Assembly: GCA_026545225.1 (NCBI GenBank)
Contig: CM048849.1
Span: 54,765,836-54,829,835 of the forward strand
Length of the DNA: 64,000 bases
Direction: 5' to 3'
From: Cornus controversa
Taxonomy: Eukaryota > Streptophyta > Magnoliopsida > Cornales > Cornaceae
A program made the position numbers and the translations under genes. Within the stretch, counting starts at the first letter, position 1; the number at the start of each line of letters is the position of its first letter. Positions 51,701-61,624 of the stretch are shown here, in pieces. Under the pieces are notes generated by a model. The model was not told where the DNA came from and did no database searches. It was given only the letters and a program-made list of their open reading frames with translations.

Positions 51701-53224
51701 GCTTTCACATACTTTGATAATTTTTACTTAATTTTAGTTCTAACCAAGCTCATGCGTATCATCATATAATCAAACAATCCAAATCAGAATACAATAAAGA
51801 AATTGATATTCACTTTTTAATTTCATAATTATATTCAAACTAATTGGCATCATTCCTAATTAACTAATATTCAATTTTTAACTTCGTAATTATATTCAAA
51901 CTAATTGATAATTAGTTTTAAATTAACTCCAAAATAGTTCAAATTTCCTAATTTGATCTAAGCCAAATTAACCAAATTTTCAAATCGAAATGGTCGTTAA
52001 GTCACTTACCTTCTCTAAATTGTGATTGATGGAGCTTGAAACAAGCTATCAATGCAAGATTTTGACTCAATCTTCATTCTAAATATCACTACTTCAATGA
52101 GGGAGTGACATAACAGCATAGACCAAAATACACTCTTTCCTCAAGAAATATGCCAAAACATGACATTTTTCCTAACACTACCAACACAATTTCCCCTGAA
52201 CCCAATAAAATCTTCTCCACCTTCTCCTTCAAATCTCAAAATGTACCTCTATCATTTTTTCCAGTGAGTGACACGTATCTATTCCAAATTTTAATTCTAC
52301 TAATACCAAATTTTAGCTTATTTTCTCTCCATAGATTACCTTTTGAGAGTAGTTATTCAAAAAAAGCAGGGCAATATTTCCTTCACCAGTGTCTTGAACA
52401 AATTATTTCTTTCCACTGCTAAATAATGTGTCCCGACATTCTTGGAATTTGAAAGAGTGAAATAATCTATGTTTACCCTAGATCTACAAGCTATCGTATT
52501 GTACACAAAAAAAACTAATCCATGCGCAATTGTGTGGTGTGAAATAAGACTTGCAAATTGAAGAATCAAATTTATCATCTAGGGAGGAACTTTCATATCA
52601 ATAAAATGAATAATATACCTTTCCATATCAATCTAATTAGACGATATCAAATAATCAAACAATTATTCGTCAGAAATAACTTTAAAATAATCATCTTCAA
52701 TCTCATTTGAAAAAGTAGAAAAACGTACTCCATTGCAATAATCCGCTCAAACAAAACCCTAACCATGTCCAACCCACGCTTCACTCTCAGAAGATTCCTC
52801 GTATGACTTCCGGCTTTCCTCACACAATTGTCTTGAATATCCCGATCAACCAATTTTTGCAATGTAACAATCGATTTTGACGCCTCTTCAAGATCATCAA
52901 CCTATTTTCATCAACAAAAAGAAAACTTGATGAACACAAATTTCCAAACAATCAATCAAATCGTATGTACATCTGTGTGTAGATATGTTTATATATTATC
53001 GTATATGGACATTTAGGTACCTTGGCGACGTAGTCCATTTCAGCGAACTTGAAGGCGATACCTAAACAGCCGAAGAGAGGGGATACGAGTGAGCAAGCGC
53101 GAGAGAAATGGGCGAGATCGAGATCGAGGTCGACATCGAGGGTTTGGGAATTTACAGTGTTGGCGAGGTCTTTGAAAGACTCTGCGATCTTTCGGAGAGG
53201 CTTTTCATCATCTGCGTTCGCCAT
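48705..53224 (-). CDS. ACD11: ACD11-like ceramide-1-phosphate transfer protein (GLTP fold)
   Basis: Moves ceramide-1-phosphate between membranes; loss in Arabidopsis triggers salicylate-dependent cell death. Four exons: 53224-53021, 52901-52729, 49407-49262, 48811-48705, with GT..AG borders and consistent phases, giving 209 residues (Arabidopsis ACD11 is 206). The protein is a single GLTP domain: FSRACSLVSPLFGCLGIAFK, MDYVAK, VRKAGSHTRNLLRVKRGLD and FAPHHGWAIRKAV are recognisable. Expected headgroup residues are present as D64, K68, R103, R107 and H146, equivalent to D60, K64, R99, R103 and H143 of ACD11 as I remember them. An inserted DLDL near residue 34 explains most of the numbering shift. 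The first ATG fits the family start. Intron 2 is 3.3 kb and carries a retroelement LTR. No lesion seen. Confidence 0.95.
49941..51385 (+). mobile_element. Probable Ty3/gypsy-type LTR fossil in ACD11 intron 2
   Basis: The sequence starts near TGTAACACCC and has an LTR-like promoter box CTATAAATAG (about 51179), a run resembling the transcribed part of an LTR (GACTTATTGAGACC to GGGGGTCTACAGTG), and ends just before CTGGCGCC at about 51380, like a gypsy primer-binding site. No internal region or second LTR is visible, so it is a solo or broken LTR. Both borders are uncertain. Confidence 0.45.
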
Positions 53225-53360
53225 GGAAGCTCTCCCTCTCTCTCTCTCTCTCTCTCTCTATCTGAATCAGAAAGTCTCCGTTTTCTTCTTTCTTGTCAAC
53301 TTGGTTGATGCTTTGCTTGCAGTCTGTGTGAGTTCGTGTCGTGGCAAAAGCAACAGCCGT
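53225..53360 (-). promoter_or_regulatory. ACD11 5' leader with GA microsatellite
   Basis: Directly upstream of the ACD11 ATG the minus strand carries a (GA)n tract (about 53233-53260), typical of plant leaders and GAGA-type promoter elements. No convincing TATA box is seen within 200 bases. The plus-strand open frames crossing this area are antisense to exon 1. Confidence 0.35.
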
Positions 53361-53684
53361 TAACGAAAAGGGAGACGGACCACCTTTTGTTGAATTGAAT
53401 CGATTCTTAGAACAGCCGTTGCACGGTCGCTTTGCATCTGCTATCTAGATGGTGAGAGACTTCGAATCCCGTTGTCCCGATTCTCCCTTAGTCGTTCTCA
53501 ACGCGTTATGGACCGATGCAATAACTTCACATTGCTTGAGACAATAATTTTATATTTACTTCTGCAACAACTTTAGCCCAATATATTATGTTTCATGTGC
53601 CACGAACTGTGCAACAAATTTATTGTATTATATTGCATAAGCAATGTTGTGCGGGATGCAAACACAAAATCTGATAGGTGGAAA

Positions 53685-53910
53685 GGAAGAGATCAGAGTT
53701 ATTTTATAAATTGCAAATCGATAATACTACTCTCCGTAGTTATTAGATATAATATTACTTAGTGTTTTAGTTCATAGAACGAGGGTATACCGGTAAATAT
53801 ATATATATATACACGTTATATGAACAAAAACACTAAGTAATATTATATCTAATAACTACGGAGAGTAGTATTATCGATTTGCAATTTATAAAATAACTCT
53901 GATCTCTTCC
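53685..53910. repeat. Near-perfect long inverted repeat (foldback/MITE) upstream of ACD11
   Basis: Arms 53685-53781 and 53814-53910 (97 bp each) differ at only two positions by direct comparison and enclose a 32-base AT-rich loop. The arms begin GGAAGAGATCAGAG and end CTCTGATCTCTTCC. No transposase and no clear target duplication. It lies about 460 bp upstream of the ACD11 start codon. Confidence 0.92.
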
Positions 53911-53916
53911 TATATT

Positions 53917-54031
53917 TAAGCTTTAATCATGCAGTTCAAAATATCTTTCGCTATCTACAGTCTAAAATTACTCTATCTAACGATTACGGTTGCGAATGCA
54001 TGATAGTGCCGTTGGCACGGGTATACACTAG
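53917..54031 (+). repeat. Helitron-3'-end-like repeat, copy 1
   Basis: A 115-bp unit ending with the stem-loop GTGCC-GTT-GGCAC (54006-54018) and, ten bases later, CTAG followed by T. Hairpin plus CTRR plus T is how Helitron 3' ends look. A TG/TA microsatellite follows. No Helitron protein is near. Confidence 0.6.
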
Positions 54032-54061
54032 TGTGTTTGTGTATATATATAGAGAGAGAGA

Positions 54062-54266
54062 AATGCTAAACGTCATGAAATTATTTCATGAATTTGTATC
54101 ATGAATGATGTGGCAGGTAACGTGGAGAGTTAGTATTGGTGAGATTCGGTGATAATATTATGGAACTCTGTATATGGGGAGAATCTCACCAATACTAACT
54201 CTCCACCTTACCTGTCACATCATTCATGATACAAATTTATGAAATAATTTCATGACGTGTAGCATT
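54062..54266. repeat. Second long hairpin MITE upstream of ACD11
   Basis: Arms of about 86 bp: left from AATGCTAAACGTCATGAAAT (54062) to GGTGAGATTC; right from GAATCTCACCAATACTAACT (54181) to GACGTGTAGCATT (54266). Only a handful of mismatches; loop about 33 bases. It lies between the two Helitron-like repeats. Confidence 0.88.
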
Positions 54267-54269
54267 GCT

Positions 54270-54270
<1 letters not shown>

Positions 54271-54309
<39 letters not shown>
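54271..54309. repeat. (CA)n(TA)n microsatellite
   Basis: CA repeats followed by TA repeats between the second hairpin and the second Helitron-like repeat. Confidence 0.9.
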
Positions 54310-54311
<2 letters not shown>

Positions 54312-54424
54312 AGCTTGAATTATGTAGTCCAAAATGTCTTTCGCTATCTACGGTCTAAAATCACTTTATCTATCGATCACAGTTGCGAGTGCATGATAGT
54401 GCTGTAGGCACGGGTATACACTAG
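54310..54424 (+). repeat. Helitron-3'-end-like repeat, copy 2
   Basis: Same 115-bp length as the copy at 53917. The stem-loop is GTGCT-GTA-GGCAC, keeping pairing through a G-T wobble, then GGGTATACA and CTAG-T. A long TG/TA microsatellite follows to about 54480. Confidence 0.6.
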
Positions 54425-54436
54425 TGTGTGTGTGTG

Positions 54437-54483
<47 letters not shown>

Positions 54484-55119
54484 CAAATCTCTCATTCCAT
54501 TCTTTCATACCAAAATGTCACCTCATAACTTAGTTCTAATGAAGCACAAAACCACCTCTGGACGGTCAAACGTCAACTTGTAAAAATATAAACAAAGGGT
54601 AATCGAAAGGGCACCGAGTCATAAATCAAAAGGGCTTTGAAAGCTGTAAAGGATTTCAGAGGGTATTAATTGTGTATCTGGTATTTGAATCGTCCCTGAA
54701 TTTACATGTGAACGTGTTCCGGTAGAAGACCTACTCTTTAACTCCTCAGACCTATCTAGGAGAAATCTTTCTGATCAAAATATACTTTTTGTCCACATCA
54801 CGCAATTTTCAACTTTCATGTTATACGTGTCACAATTTTAGTCATATACCCTGTCAATTTTAACAAAAAGTGAAGGACGACTCTCTTCTGTTTGGGATAA
54901 AAACATAAATGGAAGGAATAGGGTGAGGGAGGGAGTAAAAAGAATTGTGTGATTTGATAGTTAAACCACTCCACAGTTGAAAAAAAAATGCATTAATGAT
55001 AGAATGTACAAAAATAATAATAATAATTTCATCTCCCTTTTTTTTTCCGAAAAGAAAATGATATGATAGACCACACAAAAGAAGCTTCTTTCTTTCCTCT
55101 TGCTTCACTTCTCATGATA

Positions 55120-55542
55120 TGTTTGGTTGGAGAAATGGAAGAGAGGAGGGATGGATGAACCTTCTCATGTTTGATTAGAAGGAAAGAAAGATGGGAAGGA
55201 AGTAAGGAGGGATGAAGTATCACTCTTGCTTTAAATTTTTTTTTTCTTTCAAAAAATTAGACGAAAGAGAGGAGGGAAAAATTAAATAATTACCCAAATA
55301 TAAATAATACCAATTTTAACCTTAAAAAAATTTGCTTTTTTTTTATAATTTTATACAATGCGGGTATATTGGTAAAAAAAATATATAAATACTCTCATTC
55401 CATTCATTTCAACCAATATATATATGTCATCCCATCCATCATTTCCACTATCTATTCCATTCAACCAAACAAAAATTTAGGTATGCCTCATCCATCTCCC
55501 CCCCCCCCCTTTTGTCAAAATTTTCATTCCTCTAACCAAATG
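55120..55542. mobile_element. GTTTGG-ended MITE, copy C
   Basis: Left end ATGTTTGGTTGGAG with GGAAGAGAGGAGGGATGG; right end CATTCCTCTAACCAAAT. The middle shares the GGGTATATTGGTAAAAAAA motif with copy E. Confidence 0.6.
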
Positions 55543-55580
55543 GAATGCACGAGCTCCATGGTATCAGAATTACTATTGCT

Positions 55581-55964
55581 TCGTTTGGTAGGAAGGAAGG
55601 AAGAGAGGGTTGATGGAAGATAGGAGAAAATGTGCAAATTTTCTTCGTTTGGTAGAATGATGCAAGGAGGGAGGAGAAAATAGCATGGATGAGTCATTTT
55701 TTCTCTTTCACAAATTTTCTTCATTCCAAAATTGGCCGGAAGCCAGAAAGGAAGAAAAATAATACTATTATAAATGTTTTAAATTACAAAACTTTCCTTA
55801 TTTCTCTTATTTTCTCTCCTAACAAATAAAACGAGGTATTATCTTATTATCTTCTCTTCCATCTAACCAAACAAAAAGAAGGAATAATACAATATTTTCT
55901 TTAGGGATGTCTCATTCATCCCTCCTCTCCCTTCCATTCAATTTTCTTTCTTCCTACTAAATGA
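55581..55964. mobile_element. GTTTGG-ended MITE, copy D
   Basis: Left end TCGTTTGGTAGGAAGGAAGG, with a second TCGTTTGGTAG at about 55645; right end CTTCCTACTAAATGAAAG. It lies immediately beside copy C, so the pair may be nested or tandem insertions. Confidence 0.55.
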
Positions 55965-55972
55965 AAGTGAGT

Positions 55973-56428
55973 TCAAATTTATTAATCGGAAAAAAAAATT
56001 GAGTATTTATTTTTAGCCAAAAAAAAAAAAAGTGTTCAAATTTGGCACATTCAGACAATAACGAGCAAGTTATGTAATCAACCCAAATGGGTCAGCCCAA
56101 ACATCGACCAAAGCTTCAGCTCGAGTGTAAAGGCCTGATCATGCTCCCTCAAGCTGGTTACATTGATTTATGTTCGGGCTGGGCTTAAATTTACTGGGCC
56201 TGTCAAATTTATTAATCGAAAAAAAAAATTGAGTATTTATTTTTAGCCAAAAAAAAAAGTGTTCAAATTTGGCACTCAGACAACAACGAGCAAGTTATTG
56301 TAATCAACCCAAATGGGTCAGCCCAAACATCGACCAAAGCTTCAGCTCGAGTGTATAGGCCTGATCAGGCTCCCACAAGCTGGTTACATTGATTTATGTT
56401 CGGGCTGGGCTTAAATTTACTGGGCCTG
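55973..56428. repeat. 230-bp tandem duplication
   Basis: Two head-to-tail copies, 55973-56202 and 56203-56428, nearly identical along their length; poly-A length is the main difference. Each begins TCAAATTTATTAATCG and ends with the GTTCGGGCTGGGCTTAAATT region. High similarity points to a recent duplication. Confidence 0.92.
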
Positions 56429-56651
56429 TCAAATAAATACCTACTATAATTTTTTCCGGTTCCGATCAGTTGAAAGTTTTTTCCTTTTGATGACTTAAAT
56501 GACATAGTCGTTAAATATTATATTTCGAAAATTATAATATTTATCATGTAATAGATGTTGATGGTCTTTTATTCTAAAACGGTTTGTTAATTGTCTATCT
56601 CATCATTTCTTACATATAATTTTTTGTTTGCGTAGCATTACTAAGTGAAAC

Positions 56652-56942
56652 TAGGGATGACAATTTGCCCCGCCCCGTCCCGTTTAAGTATATATATTTA
56701 TATATATCATACAACTATACAAGTTTATTATATCAGTAATGGATGACTCAATATTAGTCATTATGTTGCATGTATTTAAATGTGTGTTTTTTGTGTATAT
56801 GTATCTAAATATTAGATTTATTATTATAAAAAAAAATTGCATTAAAAAAAAAAGGTATAAACGGGACTGGACGGGGAAAGTTAAACGGTTGTGAAGACGG
56901 AGAAGTCAAAACCCGCCCCACCCCGCTCCGTTGCCATCCCTA
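56652..56942. mobile_element. hAT-like MITE
   Basis: A 291-bp element with inverted ends TAGGGATGACAATTTGCCCC and, reversed, TAGGGATGGCAACGGAGCGG. Flanking 8-mers AGTGAAAC and GGTGAAAC agree at 7 of 8 bases. GC-rich ends around an AT-rich core; no transposase. Confidence 0.8.
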
Positions 56943-57072
56943 GGTGAAACATGTTATGATTTTTTCTTAAATTCACATTTTCCATTGGAGAAATGCTTTT
57001 ACAACCAAAACAATTAATCTAATAAAAGAGCCGTCACATTTTAATGTTAGGTGGTTGGATGTTTTAAAACTA

Positions 57073-57557
57073 TGTTTGGTTGGAAGAAAGAATTGAGAGA
57101 GGATGGAAGAGAGGACAAATAGAAGCAACTTCTCTTGTTTGGTTGAATGGAAGGGAGGAGAAGGGAAAAGTATAGAGGTATGAAACATCCCTCCTAATCC
57201 ATATTTATCTATTGTTGGATGGAAAAGAAAGAAAAAATTACTCAACAAATATGTAATACTAATTTTAACTTTCAATGATATACAAATTACTTTACTTTGT
57301 CTAACTATGAAATGAATATTTATTTTTTTATAAGTTTATACAATAAGGGTATATTAGTAAAAAAAACAAAAAACAAAAAACACTCCTTCCCTTTTTTCAA
57401 TCAAACAAAAAGAGTGTCACTACAACCATTATTTTTACTATTCATTCCATTCAATTAAACAAAAAGTAAGAAAATTTTTCTTTTGTCTTAAAAATGACTC
57501 ATACATTCCTTTTCCCTCTTCCTTTTTTTCATTTTTTTTATCCCTCCAATCAAACAA
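57073..57557. mobile_element. GTTTGG-ended MITE, copy E
   Basis: Left end TGTTTGGTTGGAAGAAAG; right end ATCCCTCCAATCAAACAAAG. The middle has GGGTATATTAGTAAAAAAA as in copy C. Confidence 0.65.
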
Positions 57558-59930
57558 AGCTTAAGCATCCAACAACATAAAGAACATTTTGATTCCATAT
57601 CCGATTTTAAAGGCATTTTTTTCAACTTGCAGTGGATCGTTGATTATTGTGTTTGTATTAGGTGGATGTCTATTAATAAATTATTAAGGATTTAATCAAA
57701 GTGGTATCTATATATATTTTTAATAGAATGTTGAGTTATCTACAGAAGAAGGAAAAAAATAAATATATAAATAAAGTACCTACTGATAAGCTTGAAAAAA
57801 GAAGAACCAACCATTCAAGTCCTCAATTATTGGGACTGTCTGTTATCCATCAATCCATGTGAATAGGTTGGGCCACATGAAATCAATATGCATAAATGTA
57901 ATGCAGATAAAGTAGATAGATACAACGGAATAGTGTGGAGGGTAATTGAGAAACCTTTTGAGATTTGACAATGATAACAGAATCTTTCAACAAACAACTA
58001 CGCCAAAGACAATTGTCAAATGTCATTTTAACCTTTTGTCTCATATCTATGGTTTTTATGAAGACAACATATCTTTCTCTCTCTCTCTCTCTATATATAT
58101 ATATAATATATATATTATATATTATATTACCTCTGTCACCTGTATCGGTTGGAAATAATCTCTTTCGTTGGCTACAGCAGAAGCAATTATAAACAAACAC
58201 ACAAAAAAAAATAATATTTATGTGATTAGGTCTCACCTGACCTACAAAGGTACAATGAACAATCACTGCTTCTATATTTTACGACTCTTTTAGTTAGATT
58301 TAGAACAAATCGTTCTTTTGTGAGACTATGACTTCTTATTCTCACACACTCTTGACTTATGTTTTTTTTTAATTAATTTAACATCTAAATAAATTACAAT
58401 TTTAAAATAAAATTTAATTATAATAAAAATTTGAAACACGATATTTAATAATATCATCACAATATACACAGTGTCAGGGCCACTCAATAAAATTTGAAAC
58501 ATTAGGCAAAAAGCTAAAAAATAAAAAGTGACCTTATGTTTAAAATATTAATATCAAATAATAGTTAATATTTTTTATTTAAAATCATTCTTCTTATTTT
58601 TTGAGATGCAAAACATTAATTAGATGACTTGATTGTTTATTGTTAAATTTGTACTTATTTTTTTTTTTCATTTTGATTATTAGTTAAAACAAATTTATTA
58701 AGAGTTCTTTTTTTAGATTTAATTATTTTATCTATTTTACTCTTTCTTTTTTTTAAGTTTTTTATATCGCGATTCATATTTTCTATTAGACATAATTAAT
58801 AATATAAATAAAAATAGCCATAAACTAAATATACAAGTTCTATGATAAAAAATAATAATAAAGTACAAAATAAATTAAGTTAAAAAACAATAAAGCATAA
58901 AAATCTTGTCCAATGCTTCAACAAATTATTCGCTTTTATTACTATTTTGTAACTCTCCATCAAATTATTGAACCCAAATAGAAAATCAGTACTTTCTTGT
59001 TGGTAAGAAACAAATATAGAAAAGTTTAAAAATAACAAAATATGTAAGAGAATAAAATATATAATATATATAAAAGATGAAGTGAAATAGTGAGACAGGT
59101 AGGTTTATAAAGAGATTGCACTAATATTAATACACTCTTTTTGGGTGAAATGAGAAGAGGAGAAAAAAAATGTTTGTAAGAATGTTAAGAGAAAGAAAAA
59201 TGTAAGAGAGATAACAATTAAAAAATAAAATAAAATTTAAGAGTAGATGAAAAATTTTATCAATTTTTAGTATTATTTATCCAATAAAAATAAAATAAAA
59301 TAAATTAAATTATAGAGACCTACTTTGAGGTCTCAATATGAAAGAATAAAAATTTCTATAGGTTAATAAATAAATCGTATTGGCTGGCGGCTTACGGGAA
59401 AGCTCCGGCCGCCGCCCGAGTGTCATGATTGTTACGAAGACAACATATCCTTGTCTCTCTCTCACTATATAATTCCAATATAATAATATATATACTGTCA
59501 TGCCATTGTTTTTCTTAATGGTCCCCCTCAATTACATATATCAGATGATGTCATGCATTGGCAACTTTTATCTCCACTAAATAATTACAGCTTCAATTTG
59601 TAGACGAAGTGATAAAGTACATATATTGGTACAAACGCAAAGTGGCAAAAATTCTGAGCAAATTAAGTTCGACTTTTGAAGGAGGAAAGGGAAAAAGTAA
59701 AAAAAAAAAGTGGCCATTTTCTTGGCCCACAGGGCTGAAGAAAGACAGAGAATAGCGAAATAGCACCTCGTGTTTGGAAGTTTCAAGAGAGAGGAGAAAA
59801 TGATTCAGGAAAAAGCTACTTTGGAGTGCCATGTTACAGCATCACTAGCTCTTCGTTTTTGACAGACTTGATCATTTAAAAGGGAATTCTGTATAAGGAT
59901 TAGGGATGGGCAAGAATTTTTTATAAGGAT
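57558..59930. other. Intergenic AT-rich region without recognised gene
   Basis: No gene or clear transposon. It includes a CT/TA microsatellite (about 58075-58130) and long AT-rich stretches. The longest open frames contain microsatellite sequence and show no domain. Confidence 0.6.
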
Positions 59931-60415
59931 TAGGGATGGCAATTTGTCCGCCATCCGTTTAAATCGATTATCAAAAATTTGTTTATTTTAATGAAGCAAA
60001 AATAAGATTAGGAAGTGAAAAATTTTGACTAATTTTAGAGTGGAGACTGAAAAAGTGTCCCGTCCCATTTATATTATATTTTTATTATATTACTCTTATA
60101 TATATTATACACACAATTTACCCTTATCCAGTTATATATATAAAATTTTACTTGTTTAAATTTTATTAGAACTATATATGTGAATTAACATGGATGTTAT
60201 TACATAATAAGATTGGAAATTAACATGGATCTTATTACATAATAAGATTGGAAAGACAAATAAGAGTACAATTACAAAAGCATTATCCTATAAAAAAAAA
60301 AAAAGTTAAAAAAAAATTTGTCTCTGTCTCAACTTGTTTATTAAAAAGCTTTGCTAAAGATAGGAATGGAGATGGGGCTGGGGTCTGCCGCCACATCCCC
60401 ATCCGTAATAAGAAT
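59931..60415. mobile_element. Possible decayed hAT-like MITE with 36-bp duplication
   Basis: TAGGGATGGCAATTTGTCCG starts like the MITE at 56652, but the right end is not clearly matched. Inside, ATTAACATGGATGTTATTAC and ATTAACATGGATCTTATTAC mark a 36-bp tandem duplication (about 60183-60255). Confidence 0.4.
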
Positions 60416-60961
60416 TGTAAAATATGATATAACTTCAACAAAGTGAGTAATTATTAACTCATTTTTTCCTCTCTCAATTCCTTTCCACTATTAAAAATAG
60501 GAAAGAAAAAGCAATTCCAAAGGGGTCTTGGTTTCCATCATCTCACTTATTTCTTTTCTTAAAAAAATGCTTTTTCTTTAATTTGTTAATTTTTTCTCTC
60601 TTCTTTTTCGTTATTTCGGATTTACATTCTTTTGGTGGAAATTATAATCACATAAAAGATTACATCAACGGTGCAAATTTATGTAACTGATTATAGTAAG
60701 AAAAATGTTGACGGTAATGTAAAATACAACTCAACAAGTCAATTGTTAGGGGATTTGAATCTTAGCTTCCAGGTCCTTGAGATTGGCAGAGAGAATAAAG
60801 GAAAAAGGTCAATTATTTTGAGTTATAATTGAAATGATAAATAATTTATGAGAAAGTATACAACATTTTGAGAAATCTAACTTCTTCATTTCTTTTTTAC
60901 GGAGAGCTAATGCTTGTTGGGAGTACCACATTATCAATACTTCGACGATATTGTATACTTT

Positions 60962-61466
60962 TGTTGGAGATTAATCCCCTTCATTTGGCACAAGAGAATC
61001 ATATCATCACATCAATAAACACACAAACATATATAGAGATAACAATCAAATACATTCACACACAATACAATATTTTATATGGTTCACCCAATTATGCGGT
61101 TATGTCCACGGAGAGAGATTTCACTATAATTTAGGAGAGAATATACAACACACAAAAAGTATGTCTACCACACACTTTTTCTCTTGACATCTTCTCTCAT
61201 AATTACATATAATCTCCCGTCTCCTCACAACACTTATCAACCTCTTACATCTTTCATCTCTCTTTTCTCTTCCCTGCATCTATTTATAAAGTCTCTAAAC
61301 TCATTCATTCTTGAACAAATATTCTCATACTTTGTTTAATAAGAAGTTACCAAATCAATTGCAACTCTGAAATAGATGCCTACAACTTCCTTTTCAAGTC
61401 TACAGGCTTCCAAATTTGAAAAAAAAATACTGCTTCTGCAACTGAATTTGAGCCACAAACCTAACA
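60962..61466 (-). mobile_element. Solo LTR fossil, copia-like
   Basis: 505 bp starting TGTTAGG and ending CCAACA on the minus strand, flanked by identical 5-mers ACTTT (60957-60961 and 61467-61471). It contains ATGGTTCACCC and TATGTCCACGGAGAGA, similar to motifs in the LTRs at 9968-11990. No interior or second LTR. Confidence 0.8.
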
Positions 61467-61624
61467 ACTTTATCCTAATTTAGGTTGAGATTTATTTTAG
61501 GAATTTGAACTCAATCAAAATTGTATAAATTTGGTTGTTTGAATTGAAAGGTAGGGGTCATATTTCCCAAGAGTATTGTAAAAGTTCTTTCTTGAAAAAG
61601 AAAAAAAAAACTTTTCTTTTTCTT

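Noticed and set aside
57883-58266. 127-codon minus-strand frame
   Set aside because: Its centre is translated microsatellite (RERERER and IYIIYIY); no domain is seen.
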